Source: Pseudomonas saponiphila
Lineage (GTDB): Bacteria > Pseudomonadota > Gammaproteobacteria > Pseudomonadales > Pseudomonadaceae
Assembly: GCF_900105185.1 (NCBI RefSeq)
Contig: NZ_FNTJ01000002.1
Span: 1,984,001 to 2,048,000, forward strand
DNA length: 64,000 nt
Direction of reading: 5' to 3'
Shown here: positions 1-9,226 of the stretch, in pieces
How positions within the stretch are numbered: the first letter of the stretch is position 1
How the letters are laid out: each line of letters begins with the position of its first letter
Notes under the pieces: model-generated
The model's input: only the letters and a program-made list of their open reading frames with translations
Told to the model about the DNA's origin: nothing
Database searches by the model: none
Translations under genes and position numbers: made by a program

Positions 1-924
1 GCCGGTCAATGGGTCGTGGCCATCGGTTCGCCGTTCGGCTTTGACCACACCGTGACCCAGGGCATCGTCAGCGCCATCGGTCGCAGCCTGCCGAACGAAA
101 ACTATGTGCCGTTCATCCAGACCGACGTGCCGATCAACCCGGGCAACTCCGGTGGCCCGCTGTTCAACCTGGCCGGTGAAGTGGTGGGGATCAACTCGCA
201 GATCTACACCCGTTCCGGCGGTTTCATGGGCGTGTCCTTCGCCATCCCGATCGACGTGGCGATGGACGTTTCCAATCAGCTGAAAACCGGTGGCAAGGTC
301 AGTCGTGGTTGGTTGGGCGTGGTGATCCAGGAGGTCAATAAAGACCTGGCTGAGTCCTTTGGCCTGGAAAAACCCGCCGGTGCACTGGTGGCGCAAGTTC
401 AGGATGGCGGCCCGGCAGCCAAGGGTGGCTTGCAAGTGGGCGATGTGATTCTCAGCCTCAATGGCCAGCCCATCGTCATGTCGGCGGACCTGCCGCACTT
501 GGTGGGCGCGCTGAAGGCCGGGGCCAAGGCCAATCTGGAAGTGATCCGCGAAGGCAAGCGCAAGAACGTCGAGCTGACCGTCGGTGCTATCCCTGAGGAA
601 GACAAGGACCTGAGCATGCTGCCCAAGTCCGGAGTCGAGCGCAGCAGCAACCGTCTCGGCGTGGCCGTGATCGAACTCAACGATGAGCAGAAAAAAGCCT
701 TCGACCTCAAGGGTGGCGTTGTCATCAAGGAAGTTCAGGATGGCCCTGCTGCCCTGATCGGCCTGCAACCAGGCGATGTGATCACTCACCTGAACAACCA
801 GGCGATCACCACAGCCAAGGAGTTCACTGAGATTGCCAAGGCGCTGCCGAAGAATCGTTCGGTGTCCATGCGTGTTCTGCGTCAGGGGCGAGCCAGCTTC
901 ATTACCTTCAAGCTGGCCGAATAA
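1..924 (+). CDS. mucD: MucD/DegP-type periplasmic serine endoprotease (5' end missing)
   Basis: C-terminal 307 codons of an HtrA-family protease; the reading frame is open to the left edge, so signal peptide, His and Asp of the triad lie outside the window. The catalytic serine is in the GNSGGPL motif (Ser codon at 148-150). Two PDZ domains follow, each with a GL..GDVI core. The closing residues FITFKLAE are typical of Pseudomonas MucD. MucD degrades misfolded envelope proteins and restrains the AlgU (sigma-22) stress response and alginate production. A strong bidirectional terminator follows. AlgW is the main alternative paralogue, but the two PDZ domains favour MucD. Confidence 0.9.
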   Translation, partial: AGQWVVAIGSPFGFDHTVTQGIVSAIGRSLPNENYVPFIQTDVPINPGNSGGPLFNLAGEVVGINSQIYTRSGGFMGVSFAIPIDVAMDVSNQLKTGGKVSRGWLGVVIQEVNKDLAESFGLEKPAGALVAQVQDGGPAAKGGLQVGDVILSLNGQPIVMSADLPHLVGALKAGAKANLEVIREGKRKNVELTVGAIPEEDKDLSMLPKSGVERSSNRLGVAVIELNDEQKKAFDLKGGVVIKEVQDGPAALIGLQPGDVITHLNNQAITTAKEFTEIAKALPKNRSVSMRVLRQGRASFITFKLAE

Positions 925-950
925 CCCGCCAGCCTTAAGGAGTGCCCAAT

Positions 951-983
951 AAAAAGCCCGCCTCGTATGAGGCGGGCTTTTTT
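951..983. terminator. Bidirectional intrinsic terminator between mucD and bepA
   Basis: Perfect stem AAAAAGCCCGCCTC / GAGGCGGGCTTTTT with a GTAT loop, flanked by A and T runs, so it can end transcription of both convergent genes. Confidence 0.9.
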
Positions 984-999
984 ATGGTCCCGCTCAAGG

Positions 1000-2433
1000 T
1001 CAGCGCATCATGTCCTTGACCATCTGTTCCTGATCCATCATCTCGCGCTGACGCGCATCGATCCTTGACGACAGGGGGAAGTTGCTGCCGGCCCGGCGCT
1101 TGGCAAAGTCCAACTGCTGGATGGCCTGGCGATAGTCACCGACCAGGGCGAAGTACTCGGCCCGGGCCTGGTGCAGGCCGATGATGTTGCCGGACAGGCC
1201 GCGGGTTTCTGCAACCAAGTACCAGACGTCCGGGTCATCCGGGCGACTTTTCAGCAGGCTTTCCAGGGCTTTTTCTGCATCCGCCGGGCGGTTCTGCTTG
1301 AGTAGAAGGTCTACCCGGACCTGGTTCAGCGGATAGTTTCCGGGGTAAAGGTTAAGCATTCGCTCGACCCGACTTTGCGCATCCGGCAGGCGGCTGTTGG
1401 CCATGTCCAGCTCGATCTGGGCCAGGTTGTAGGTGATGTCATTGGGCGACTTGGCCAGCAGTGGCTTGAGGTTTTCCCGAGCCTCGTTCCATTGGCTGCC
1501 CTTGATCTGGGCGATGGCCAGGCCGTAGCGCGCGATGTCGTTCTTCGGGTTTTCGTCGAGCTGGGCACGAAAGCGCTTGGCGGCCAGGCCCGGGGACTCT
1601 TCATAGTTGAGTTGCACCCGGGCGCGAATCAGTTGATAGCGCAGGCTGTCTTCGGTGCCGCCTTGCTTGGCCTGTTCGGCGCGGTTGCGGGTGTCGGCGA
1701 TCCGCGATTCGGTGACCGGGTGGGTCAGGAGGAATTCCGGCGGCTTGGCATCGAAGCGGTACTGGCGCATCAGGCGCTCGAACATGGTGGGCATCGAGCG
1801 CGGATCGTAGCCGGCCTTCTCCAGATTGAGGATGCCGATACGGTCGGCTTCCTGCTCGTTCTGTCGGGAGAAGCGTCGCTGTTCCTGGATCGCCGCAGCC
1901 TGGGTGCCGGCGATGGTAGCGATCCCGGCATCCCCGGCACCGGCGGCGGCGATCACGATCCCGGCCAGCAGTGCGGCCATCATCGGCACCTGCATGCGTT
2001 GCTGGGCCTCGACGCCGCGGGCGAAGTGCCGCTGGGAAAGGTGCGCCAGTTCGTGAGCCAGTACCGAGGCATATTCGCCTTCGGTCTGGGCGTTGAGAAA
2101 CAGCCCGCCGTTGACTCCGACAATCCCGCCGGGAGCGGCAAAGGCGTTGAGCTGCGGGCTGTTGATCAGGATGAACTCCAGGCGACGGTCATTGACCTGG
2201 CTGGTTTCCACCAGTTTGTAGACGCTGGTTTCGACGTAGTCCTTGAGTTGCGGGTCGTTGAGCTGAGAAACCTGGCTGCGCAGCAATGCCAGCCAGGCGC
2301 GGCCCAACTGGTATTCCTGTTGCGGCGAGACGATGGCTGAACTGGCATCACCGAGTGACGGCAGGTCGTCGGCGAAGCCCGGTGAGGCGAGCAGGCAAGC
2401 GAGCGTCAGCAGGGTAGGGCGCAGTAAATTCAT
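1000..2433 (-). CDS. bepA: BepA-like M48 metalloprotease with TPR repeats
   Basis: Periplasmic zinc metalloprotease/chaperone of 477 residues. Residues 1-22 form a signal peptide ending FADD. The HELAH zinc motif is at residues 127-131 and the third ligand Glu is in NEQEAD near residue 195. A hydrophobic Ala/Gly-rich stretch lies between them. The C-terminal half (about 300-450) is built of TPR-like helices. BepA assists or degrades LptD and other outer membrane proteins at the Bam complex. I chose the ATG at 2433 over an upstream TTG because it starts directly with the signal peptide. It is convergent with mucD and divergent from the TusA-like gene. Confidence 0.88.
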   Translation of the reverse strand: MNLLRPTLLTLACLLASPGFADDLPSLGDASSAIVSPQQEYQLGRAWLALLRSQVSQLNDPQLKDYVETSVYKLVETSQVNDRRLEFILINSPQLNAFAAPGGIVGVNGGLFLNAQTEGEYASVLAHELAHLSQRHFARGVEAQQRMQVPMMAALLAGIVIAAAGAGDAGIATIAGTQAAAIQEQRRFSRQNEQEADRIGILNLEKAGYDPRSMPTMFERLMRQYRFDAKPPEFLLTHPVTESRIADTRNRAEQAKQGGTEDSLRYQLIRARVQLNYEESPGLAAKRFRAQLDENPKNDIARYGLAIAQIKGSQWNEARENLKPLLAKSPNDITYNLAQIELDMANSRLPDAQSRVERMLNLYPGNYPLNQVRVDLLLKQNRPADAEKALESLLKSRPDDPDVWYLVAETRGLSGNIIGLHQARAEYFALVGDYRQAIQQLDFAKRRAGSNFPLSSRIDARQREMMDQEQMVKDMMR

Positions 2434-2665
2434 GCACAAAGCCTTAATCGACAAAGGCTCTACTTTAGCTGGCCGCTGGTCCGGGGACCAGACAAAGGCG
2501 CTGAAAACTCTGCGGACCCCGGGTGCTTTCTGGCAAATTCCAGCGTCTATCCCATGAGCCCTTTGCCAGAGTGGTGCTGTTGTTTGGGGGCGGGCGTGTT
2601 TATTGCCGAAGGCTTTGCCTTGCAGGGTATTCTAGGCGCCTGAATTCACGATCGGAGTCAGTTCA

Positions 2666-2905
2666 ATGACTGATGTTGTCGCCCATGATGCCGAGCTGGA
2701 TGCCAGCGGGCTCAATTGTCCGCTGCCGCTGCTCAAGGCCAAGATGGAACTCAATCGCCTGGCCAGTGGCGCGGTGCTCAAGGTCATTGCCACCGATGCC
2801 GGGTCCCAGCGCGACTTTCGCACCTTTGCCCGCCTGGCCGGTCATACCCTGCTGCGCGAAGAGGACGATGCCGGGGTCTATCGTTACTGGCTGAAAAAGG
2901 CCTGA
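2666..2905 (+). CDS. TusA/SirA-family sulfur carrier
   Basis: A 79-residue sulfurtransferase fold protein. The family signature GLNCPLPLLK has the persulfide-carrying Cys at residue 18. Such proteins pass persulfide sulfur to acceptors; the P. aeruginosa homologue in the same neighbourhood (PA1006, from memory) is tied to molybdenum cofactor and nitrate reductase maturation. A GGAG Shine-Dalgarno precedes the ATG. It is followed after 33 nt by the PerM-like gene, probably in one transcript. Because several TusA paralogues exist in Pseudomonas I do not give a symbol. Confidence 0.88.
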   Translation: MTDVVAHDAELDASGLNCPLPLLKAKMELNRLASGAVLKVIATDAGSQRDFRTFARLAGHTLLREEDDAGVYRYWLKKA

Positions 2906-2938
2906 CGGCCGCTCACCGATTTCATCTAAGGATCATTG

Positions 2939-4009
2939 ATGTTCAAAGTGCTACGCGACTGGATACAGCGCTACTTCTCGGATGAAGAGGCGGTGGTGCT
3001 CGCTGTCCTGCTGTTCCTGGCCTTTACTGCGGTACTGACCCTGGGCGGCATGCTGGCGCCGGTGTTGGCGGGCATGGTCCTGGCGTACCTGATGCAGGGG
3101 CTGGTGGTGAGCCTGGAGCGCCTGCGCCTGCCCGGCGGGGCGGCGGTGGGGCTGGTGTTTGCCTTGTTCATGGGCTTGTTGCTGGTCTTTATCCTGGTGG
3201 TGGTGCCGCTGCTCTGGCACCAGTTCGTCACCTTGTTCAACGAGCTACCCGGGATGCTCGCCAAGTGGCAATCGCTGTTGCTGCTGTTGCCCGAGCGTTA
3301 CCCGCACCTGGTGTCGGATGAACAGGTGCTGCAGGCCATTGAGGTGGCCAGGGGCGAGATCGGCAAGTTCGGGCAATGGGCGTTGACCTTCTCCCTGTCC
3401 AGCCTGCCGTTGCTGGTGAACATCATGATCTACCTGGTGCTGGTGCCGATCCTGGTGTTTTTCTTCCTCAAGGACCGGGCAATGATCAGCCGCTGGGTCA
3501 TCGGCTATCTGCCGCGGGAGCGGACCCTGATTACCCGGGTCGCCCACGAAATGAACCGGCAGATTGCCAATTACATTCGCGGCAAGGTCATCGAGATTGT
3601 CATCTGCGGCGGCGTCACCTATATCGCCTTCGTTGCCCTGGGCCTCAACTACGCGGCGTTGCTGGCGCTACTGGTAGGTATTTCGGTGGTGGTGCCTTAT
3701 GTCGGCGCAGTGGTGGTGACGGTGCCGGTGGCGCTGATTGCGCTGTTCCAGTGGGGCTGGAGCGATCAGTTCATTTATCTGATGGCGGTCTACGGGATCA
3801 TCCAGACCCTGGATGGCAACGTGCTGGTGCCGTTGCTGTTCTCCGGCGCGGTGAACCTGCACCCAGTGGCGATCATCTGCGCGGTGCTACTGTTTGGCGG
3901 GCTGTGGGGGTTCTGGGGGATTTTCTTTGCAATACCCCTGGCCACCTTGTTCAAGGCGGTGCTGGATGCCTGGCCAAGGAAAGACCCGGCGGTGGCGCCT
4001 TTACTCTAG
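2939..4009 (+). CDS. AI-2E/PerM-family transporter
   Basis: Polytopic inner membrane protein of 356 residues with the PF01594 pattern: two N-terminal helices, a soluble segment around residues 110-150, then about five helices. Conserved LVPYVGA and a late GFWGIFFAIPLATL are visible. Family members export small molecules (AI-2) or ions (Na+/H+), so the substrate cannot be told. The ATG at 2939 is preceded by TAAGGA; a TTG one codon earlier is less likely. Downstream is a hairpin and the convergent bcp gene. Confidence 0.85.
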   Translation: MFKVLRDWIQRYFSDEEAVVLAVLLFLAFTAVLTLGGMLAPVLAGMVLAYLMQGLVVSLERLRLPGGAAVGLVFALFMGLLLVFILVVVPLLWHQFVTLFNELPGMLAKWQSLLLLLPERYPHLVSDEQVLQAIEVARGEIGKFGQWALTFSLSSLPLLVNIMIYLVLVPILVFFFLKDRAMISRWVIGYLPRERTLITRVAHEMNRQIANYIRGKVIEIVICGGVTYIAFVALGLNYAALLALLVGISVVVPYVGAVVVTVPVALIALFQWGWSDQFIYLMAVYGIIQTLDGNVLVPLLFSGAVNLHPVAIICAVLLFGGLWGFWGIFFAIPLATLFKAVLDAWPRKDPAVAPLL

Positions 4010-4015
4010 ATACGC

Positions 4016-4037
4016 GGGGCGGCTATTCAGCCGCCCC
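4016..4037. terminator. Hairpin between convergent perM-like and bcp genes
   Basis: Perfect 9-bp stem GGGGCGGCT / AGCCGCCCC with loop ATTC. The T-run is short, so termination is probable but not certain. Confidence 0.55.
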
Positions 4038-4044
4038 GGTCATT

Positions 4045-4518
4045 TCAGGCCTTGTTCAGGGCCTGGGCCGCGGCCAGTACGGCGTCGACGTGGCCCGGAA
4101 CCTTCACCCCGCGCCATTCCTGGCGCAGTACACCGTCCTTGTCGATCAGGAAGGTGCTGCGGTCCACGCCCAGGTATTCCTTGCCATAGAGCTTCTTCAA
4201 CTTGATCACGTCGAACAACTGGCAGACGGCTTCGTCCTTGTCGCTGATCAGCTCGAAGGGGAATTCCTGCTTGCACTTGAAGTTCTCGTGGGATTTCAGG
4301 CTGTCGCGGGAAACACCGAAGATTTCGGTGTTGGCAGCCTGGAAGGCGGCGTATTGATCGCGAAAGCCCTGGCCCTCTGTGGTGCAGCCCGGGGTGCTGT
4401 CCTTGGGATAGAAGTAGATCACCACTTGCTTGCCCTTGAGACCGGACAGGCTGATGGTCTGGCCGCTGGTGGCAGGGGCCTGGAAATCGGCAATAGGTTG
4501 ATCGATAGCAACGGCCAT
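4045..4518 (-). CDS. bcp: Thioredoxin-dependent peroxiredoxin Bcp
   Basis: 157-residue PrxQ/BCP thiol peroxidase reducing hydrogen peroxide and organic hydroperoxides with electrons from thioredoxin. The peroxidatic Cys is residue 45 in PKDSTPGCTTE. The position five residues later, a resolving Cys in E. coli Bcp, is Gln here, so it probably works as a 1-Cys or atypical type. It lies 9 nt downstream of gcvR on the same strand, an arrangement known from many gammaproteobacteria. Confidence 0.93.
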   Translation of the reverse strand: MAVAIDQPIADFQAPATSGQTISLSGLKGKQVVIYFYPKDSTPGCTTEGQGFRDQYAAFQAANTEIFGVSRDSLKSHENFKCKQEFPFELISDKDEAVCQLFDVIKLKKLYGKEYLGVDRSTFLIDKDGVLRQEWRGVKVPGHVDAVLAAAQALNKA

Positions 4519-4527
4519 GGGGCTTCC

Positions 4528-5088
4528 TTACATTGGGTTCTGTGGGCGCCAGGGTTCGATCAGCGCATCGAGGTTCATGGCATCGGCAAAATCCAGGAAC
4601 TGATCGCGCAACCAGCTGATCTGGGTGCCGGCGGGCAGGGTCACGGTGAAGGTGGCGTTGAGCATGGTGCCCCCGGTCTGCGGAGCCTGGTAGGTATCGC
4701 AGGTGAGGTTTTCCAGCTCGACATGGTGGTCGATGAAGAATTGGCACAGCTCGTTGACGATATCCGAGCGGTACGCCGCGCTGACATAAGCCACATACGG
4801 CAGAGCCTGGGGACGGCTTTCCAGGGCTGCGCTGCGCACCACATTGACGGTAAAGGCGTGCTTCTTGGCCAGGAATGGCAGGCTGCTCTCCAGGCGCGCC
4901 AGGGCGTCCCAGCTGCCGGAAATCTCCAGCACCAGGGCGCTGCACTCGCCATGCCGGGTCAGGCGCGAGGTCACGACGGCACAGCGGTTTTCATGGCTGG
5001 CGCGGCACAGGACGTTGGTCAGCTCCATGGGGTTGGCGCCGAGGGCACTGATGACAAGGAATTGTTCGCGAACTGTGGGGGTGGACAT
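4528..5088 (-). CDS. gcvR: GcvR-like ACT-domain regulator
   Basis: 186 residues made of two ACT domains (about 8-85 and 95-175), the layout of GcvR, the glycine-responsive accessory repressor of the glycine cleavage operon that acts with GcvA. No DNA-binding domain is visible, as expected, since GcvR works by protein contact. It is divergent from dapA and co-directional with bcp. The assignment rests on domain layout, length and the bcp/dapA neighbourhood; whether it controls gcv genes in this organism is inferred. Confidence 0.82.
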   Translation of the reverse strand: MSTPTVREQFLVISALGANPMELTNVLCRASHENRCAVVTSRLTRHGECSALVLEISGSWDALARLESSLPFLAKKHAFTVNVVRSAALESRPQALPYVAYVSAAYRSDIVNELCQFFIDHHVELENLTCDTYQAPQTGGTMLNATFTVTLPAGTQISWLRDQFLDFADAMNLDALIEPWRPQNPM

Positions 5089-5414
5089 GCAGCATTCCTA
5101 AAGCGATGAGCGGTCGATACTTTTTGACAAGTCGGTGTCGGGCAAGCGCCGCCAGGGACTTCTCGGGGCCCCGAAGCACCAGCCGGCGACAGGTCCCGAA
5201 ACCTCCGGAACACGGGCTGGCAATGCAGGAATGGGGCTTTGGAGAAGCGACAGGCAGGTGATAACCCGGTTTACACGCTTATCGGTAGCGATCAAAGCCT
5301 GAAGGGTAGCGAAAACCATCGCTCAGGGGAATGCTCACGGCGCGGGACTTCGCTTGTGCAAGGAACTTGGCGCCAGTACCATTACCGCTCTCTTTTTCCG
5401 GCAGGAGCGGTTGC
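5089..5414. other. Divergent gcvR-dapA intergenic region
   Basis: 326 nt without a convincing gene. It must hold the promoters of both operons; a candidate dapA promoter is annotated separately. Open frames here lack ribosome binding sites and family resemblance. Confidence 0.6.
5354..5382 (+). promoter_or_regulatory. Candidate sigma-70 promoter of dapA
   Basis: TTGTGC and TACCAT hexamers separated by 17 bp, about 30 nt before the dapA start. The -10 box is weak, so this is only a candidate. Confidence 0.35.
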
Positions 5415-6293
5415 ATGATTGCGGGCAGTATGGTGGCACTGGTCACACCCATGGATGCACAGGGAAATCTCGACTGGGACAGCCTGAGCAAACTGGTGGA
5501 CTTCCACCTGCAAGAGGGCACCAACGCCATCGTGGCGGTCGGCACCACAGGTGAATCGGCCACTCTGGATGTCAACGAGCACATCGAAGTGATTCGTCGG
5601 GTGGTGGCCCAGGTTGCAGGGCGCATCCCGGTGATTGCCGGTACCGGCGCCAACTCGACGCGTGAAGCGATCGAACTGACCACCAACGCCAAGATCGCCG
5701 GCGCCGATGCCTGCCTGCTGGTGACTCCGTACTACAACAAGCCGACCCAGGAAGGCCTGTACCAGCATTTCCGCGCCATTGCCGAGGCCGTGGACATCCC
5801 GCAGATCCTCTACAACGTTCCAGGCCGCACCGCATGCGACATGCAGGCCGAGACCGTGATCCGCCTGTCCAGCGTGAAGAACATCATCGGCATCAAGGAA
5901 GCCACCGGCGACCTGCAGCGGGCCAAGGCGATCCTGGCCGGCGTGCCTGAGGATTTCCTGGTGTACTCCGGCGATGACGCCACCGCGGTCGAGCTGATCC
6001 TGCTGGGCGGCAAGGGCAATATCTCGGTGACCGCCAACGTCGCACCCCGGGCCATGAGCCAGATGTGCGCCGCGGCCATGGCCGGCGACGCCGCCAAGGC
6101 CCGCGAGATCCACGAAACCCTGATGCCGCTGAACAAGACACTGTTCATCGAATCCAACCCTATTCCCGTGAAATGGGCCCTGCACGAAATGGGCTTGATG
6201 CCGGACGGTATCCGTCTGCCGCTCACCTGGCTCAGTGCCGCCTGTCACGAACCGCTGCGGCAGGCCATGCGCCAGTCCGGCGTCTTGGTTTAA
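5415..6293 (+). CDS. dapA: 4-hydroxy-tetrahydrodipicolinate synthase DapA
   Basis: 292 residues, the usual DapA length. It condenses pyruvate with aspartate semialdehyde, the first committed step of lysine/diaminopimelate synthesis. The Schiff-base lysine is K161 in [10 protein letters not shown], the catalytic Tyr is Y133 in ILYNVPGRT, and T44-T45 lie in VGTTGES. The frame is open upstream, but the ATG at 5415 follows CAGGAG and begins with the family start [12 protein letters not shown]. bamC follows after 17 nt, as in E. coli (dapA-bamC). Confidence 0.97.
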   Translation: MIAGSMVALVTPMDAQGNLDWDSLSKLVDFHLQEGTNAIVAVGTTGESATLDVNEHIEVIRRVVAQVAGRIPVIAGTGANSTREAIELTTNAKIAGADACLLVTPYYNKPTQEGLYQHFRAIAEAVDIPQILYNVPGRTACDMQAETVIRLSSVKNIIGIKEATGDLQRAKAILAGVPEDFLVYSGDDATAVELILLGGKGNISVTANVAPRAMSQMCAAAMAGDAAKAREIHETLMPLNKTLFIESNPIPVKWALHEMGLMPDGIRLPLTWLSAACHEPLRQAMRQSGVLV

Positions 6294-6310
6294 TTGAGGA
6301 AGTACAACGC

Positions 6311-7426
6311 ATGAAGCGAATGGCCGGACTTTCCGCACTTGCCTTGATTATCTCCAGCACCAGTGGCTGCGGTTGGATCTGGGGCCCGGAAGGCTACTTC
6401 CGTGACCGGGGTAGCGATTACCTGCAAGCGCAACAAACAGCACCGATGCAACTGCCGCCGGATGTACAGACCTCCAAGCGTCTGGATCCATTGCTGCCGA
6501 TCCCGCGCAACGTCGCTGACGACAACGTCAAGGGCGAGTACCAGGTGCCTCGTCCGCAGCCGCTGTCGGCGATTGCCGATGCCAGCGACTACAGCCTGCA
6601 AAAGAGCGGTGATTCGCGCTGGGTCATGGCCCAGCATCCACCGGCCGAGGTCTGGCCAGTGGCGGTGCAGTTCTTCCAGGACAACGGCTTTCGCCTGGAT
6701 CAGCAGCGTCCGCAAACCGGCGAGTTCACCACCCGCTGGCAGCGTTCCGACGAGCTTTCCGCGTCCGTGGCCAAGCGCCTGAGCAGCGCCGGCGTTGCCG
6801 CCGACAGCGAAACCCGCGTGCGGGTACGCATCGAGCCGGGCGTGCAGCGCAACACCAGTGAAGTCTACGTGGTCAGCGCCGAGCGTCCCGCCGGCAGCAG
6901 CGCCGACGTGGAGTTCACCAACCGTTCGCTCAACACCGGACTGGACGCGGCGCTGGTGGACGACATGCTCGCCAGCATGAGCCGTACTGCCGAAAAAGGC
7001 GGTTCTGTGTCCCTGTTGGCGGCTCGTGATTTCGATACCCCAAGCCGGGTCAGCCTCAGCGAAGACGGCAGCGGCAACCCGGTGCTGAACCTGGGCGCCG
7101 ACCTCGATCGCGCCTGGTCCAGCGTGGGCCGCGCCCTGGAGCAGGGCGAATGGCGGGTTGAGGACATCAACCGCAGCCTGGGCCTGTACTACATCAACCT
7201 GGCGGAAAAAGCCGAGAAGAAAAACGACGAGCCGGGCTTCTTCGGCAAGTTGTTCGGCAGCAAGCCGGCCACGGAAGAGATCGAAGCCCGCGCCGAGCGC
7301 TATCAGGTTCGCCTGAGCAAGGTCGGCGACAACGTCCAGGTCACCGTCGAGAAGAACATCAACACCGTGGCGCCGGCCGATGTGGCGCGCAAAGTGCTGG
7401 GCGTGATTCAGGACAACCTGGGCTGA
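6311..7426 (+). CDS. bamC: Outer membrane assembly lipoprotein BamC
   Basis: 371-residue lipoprotein with a lipobox ending SSTSGC (Cys20), an unstructured proline-containing segment that in E. coli wraps BamD, and two helix-grip domains. It is a subunit of the Bam complex that inserts beta-barrel proteins. GAGGA precedes the ATG. It sits between dapA and the metallo-beta-lactamase gene, only 4 nt before the latter, which suggests a single operon from dapA to purC. Confidence 0.93.
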   Translation: MKRMAGLSALALIISSTSGCGWIWGPEGYFRDRGSDYLQAQQTAPMQLPPDVQTSKRLDPLLPIPRNVADDNVKGEYQVPRPQPLSAIADASDYSLQKSGDSRWVMAQHPPAEVWPVAVQFFQDNGFRLDQQRPQTGEFTTRWQRSDELSASVAKRLSSAGVAADSETRVRVRIEPGVQRNTSEVYVVSAERPAGSSADVEFTNRSLNTGLDAALVDDMLASMSRTAEKGGSVSLLAARDFDTPSRVSLSEDGSGNPVLNLGADLDRAWSSVGRALEQGEWRVEDINRSLGLYYINLAEKAEKKNDEPGFFGKLFGSKPATEEIEARAERYQVRLSKVGDNVQVTVEKNINTVAPADVARKVLGVIQDNLG

Positions 7427-7430
7427 TCAG

Positions 7431-8189
7431 ATGCGTTTTGCCGTTCTCGGCAGTGGTAGCCAAGGGAATGGCACGCTGATCGCCAGTGCTGACACTTACA
7501 TCCTGGTGGATTGTGGTTTCTCCCTGCGGGAAACCGAGCGGCGCCTGCTGCGCCTGGGAGTCCATCCCTCGCAGCTGAGCGCCATCCTGGTGACCCACGA
7601 GCATGCCGACCACGTGCATGGCGTGGGTTTGCTGTCTCGGCGCTACAATCTACCGGTCTACCTCAGCCAGGGCACTTTGCGCGGGATGCGCAAGCCGGTC
7701 GAGGTGGCGGGTTTTGTCCGTGGTGGCGAGCCACTGCAGATCGGCACCATGCGCATTGACGTGGTTGCCGTCGCCCACGACGCCCAGGAGCCTACCCAGT
7801 TTGTCTTCAGTGACGGCCAGCGGCGTTTTGGCCTGCTGACCGACCTGGGTTCCTACTGCGCCGGCGTACTGGAAGGCTACCGTGGCCTGGATGCCTTGAT
7901 GATCGAGGCCAATCACTGCCGGGACCTGCTGGCCCGCGGTTATTACCCGTATTTTCTCAAGCAGCGGGTCGGTGGCGACCAGGGACATTTGAACAACCAT
8001 CAGGCCGCAAGCCTGGTGGCCGAATTGGGATGGCGGGACCTGCAGCACCTGGTCCTCGCCCATCTGAGCAGCAAGAACAACCTGCCGCAGCTGGCCCGGC
8101 AATGTTTTGTCGACACCCTCGGGTGCGACCCGGACTGGCTGCAACTGGCCGATCAAGATTCAGGGCTCGACTGGCGTCACATCGCCTAG
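7431..8189 (+). CDS. MBL-fold metallohydrolase (YycJ/WalJ-like)
   Basis: 252 residues with the zinc-binding THEHADH motif at 55-61 and a later D...H pattern (NHCRDLL, AHLSSKNN). The N-terminal GSGSQGNGT is typical of the YycJ/WalJ branch, thought to be an exonuclease or phosphodiesterase. Substrate in Pseudomonas is unknown. Tightly packed between bamC and purC in an operon with a conserved order. Confidence 0.85.
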   Translation: MRFAVLGSGSQGNGTLIASADTYILVDCGFSLRETERRLLRLGVHPSQLSAILVTHEHADHVHGVGLLSRRYNLPVYLSQGTLRGMRKPVEVAGFVRGGEPLQIGTMRIDVVAVAHDAQEPTQFVFSDGQRRFGLLTDLGSYCAGVLEGYRGLDALMIEANHCRDLLARGYYPYFLKQRVGGDQGHLNNHQAASLVAELGWRDLQHLVLAHLSSKNNLPQLARQCFVDTLGCDPDWLQLADQDSGLDWRHIA

Positions 8190-8217
8190 CCCACCTACGT
8201 AGCAAGCGGAGCCCATC

Positions 8218-8931
8218 ATGGAAAAACGTGAAGAACTCTACCGCGGCAAAGCCAAGTCGGTTTACAAGACCGATGACGCCGACCGCTTGATCCTGCTGTT
8301 TCGCAACGACACCTCGGCGTTCGACGGCAAGCGCATCGAGCAGCTGGACCGCAAGGGGATGGTGAACAACAAGTTCAACGCCTTCATCATGCAGAAACTC
8401 GAAGCCGCCGGCATTCCGACCCAGTTCGACAAGCTGCTGGGCGACAACGAGTGCCTGGTGAAGAAGCTCGACATGATTCCGGTGGAGTGCGTGGTGCGCA
8501 ACTACGCCGCCGGCAGCCTGGTCAAGCGCCTGGGTGTGGAAGAGGGCATGAAGCTCAACCCCTACACCTTCGAACTGTTCCTCAAGGACGACGCCAAGGG
8601 CGACCCGTTCATCAACGAATCCCACGTAGTGGCATTCGGCTGGGGCACTGCCGAGCAACTGGCGCGCATGAAAGAGCTGTCGCTCAAGGTCAACGAAGTG
8701 CTGAGCAAGCTGTTCGATGACGCCGGCCTGCTGCTGGTGGACTTCAAGCTGGAGTTCGGCGTGTTCAGCGACGGCTCGATCGTCCTGGGCGACGAGTTCA
8801 GCCCGGACGGCTGCCGCCTGTGGGACAAGGACACCAAGAAGAAGATGGACAAGGACCGCTTCCGCCAGGGCCTCGGTGATGTCATCGAAGCCTACGAAGA
8901 AGTGGCCCAGCGCCTCGGCGTGCCGCTGTAA
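8218..8931 (+). CDS. purC: SAICAR synthetase PurC
   Basis: 237 residues; ATP-dependent ligation of aspartate to CAIR in purine synthesis. Hallmarks include [10 protein letters not shown] at the N-terminus, the VVRNYAAGS segment, and the DFKLEFG and LGDEFSPD metal/nucleotide-binding motifs. GGAG precedes the start. Last gene of the dapA-bamC-purC group and followed by tRNA-Ser. Confidence 0.97.
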   Translation: MEKREELYRGKAKSVYKTDDADRLILLFRNDTSAFDGKRIEQLDRKGMVNNKFNAFIMQKLEAAGIPTQFDKLLGDNECLVKKLDMIPVECVVRNYAAGSLVKRLGVEEGMKLNPYTFELFLKDDAKGDPFINESHVVAFGWGTAEQLARMKELSLKVNEVLSKLFDDAGLLLVDFKLEFGVFSDGSIVLGDEFSPDGCRLWDKDTKKKMDKDRFRQGLGDVIEAYEEVAQRLGVPL

Positions 8932-8976
8932 TCGACGCAAGCATCTGATAGCACGGAAAAAATTCGCTCAAGGGGC

Positions 8977-9005
8977 TTCGCTTCGAGCAAATGTGCTGTT
9001 ATGAT
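8977..9005 (+). promoter_or_regulatory. Candidate promoter of tRNA-Ser
   Basis: TTCGCT, 17-bp spacer, TATGAT, placing transcription start a few bases before the mature tRNA 5' end. Confidence 0.5.
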
Positions 9006-9015
9006 GCGCGCCGTT

Positions 9016-9105
9016 GGAGAGATGCCAGAGTGGCCGAATGGGACGGATTCGAAATCCGTTGTACCTTCACCGGTACCTAGGGTTCGAATCCCTATCTCTC
9101 CGCCA
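9016..9105 (+). tRNA. tRNA-Ser(CGA)
   Basis: 90-nt class II tRNA with long variable arm and encoded CCA. The acceptor stem GGAGAGA pairs with TCTCTCC; the anticodon stem ACGGA/TCCGT encloses TTCGAAA with CGA at 9050-9052; the T arm contains GGTTCGAATCC. Its 3' part is the prophage attachment site, so the last 26 bases are now phage-derived but identical in sequence, and the tRNA stays intact. Confidence 0.97.
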
Positions 9106-9106
9106 T
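9080..9106 (+). repeat. attL, left copy of the 27-bp attachment core
   Basis: Identical to 51096-51122 (GGGTTCGAAT...TCCGCCAT). It covers the T arm and acceptor 3' strand of the tRNA plus CCA. Confidence 0.93.
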
Positions 9107-9120
9107 TATTGAACAAGACT

Positions 9121-9157
9121 AAGCCCCCGTAATCATTGAAGATTACGGGGGCTTTTT
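9121..9157. terminator. Intrinsic terminator behind tRNA-Ser, phage side
   Basis: 14-bp stem AAGCCCCCGTAATC / GATTACGGGGGCTT, loop ATTGAA, then T-run. It replaces the original host tRNA terminator, now located beyond attR at 51130-51165, and also ends the integrase strand. Confidence 0.9.
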
Positions 9158-9174
9158 CGTTTCTGTAGTACTTG

Positions 9175-9226
9175 TTAGGGCATTTTTAGGGCAAAAGATG
9201 CAGCATGCAGGGCCGCTTTAGGCCGC
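9175..9226. promoter_or_regulatory. Candidate integrase arm-type sites at attL
   Basis: Two TTAGGGCA octamers 11 bp apart (9175, 9186) followed by GGGCCGCTTTAGGCCGC (9210-9226). The same set recurs beside attR at 50984-51080. This is what arm-type Int/Xis sites in a split attP would look like. Confidence 0.5.

Noticed and set aside
1375..2340. 321-codon frame antisense to bepA
   Set aside because: Shadow of a conserved gene; no family resemblance.
3376..5109. 577-codon open frame on the plus strand across perM-like end, bcp and gcvR
   Set aside because: Antisense to two well-recognised genes and without ribosome binding site; caused by high GC.
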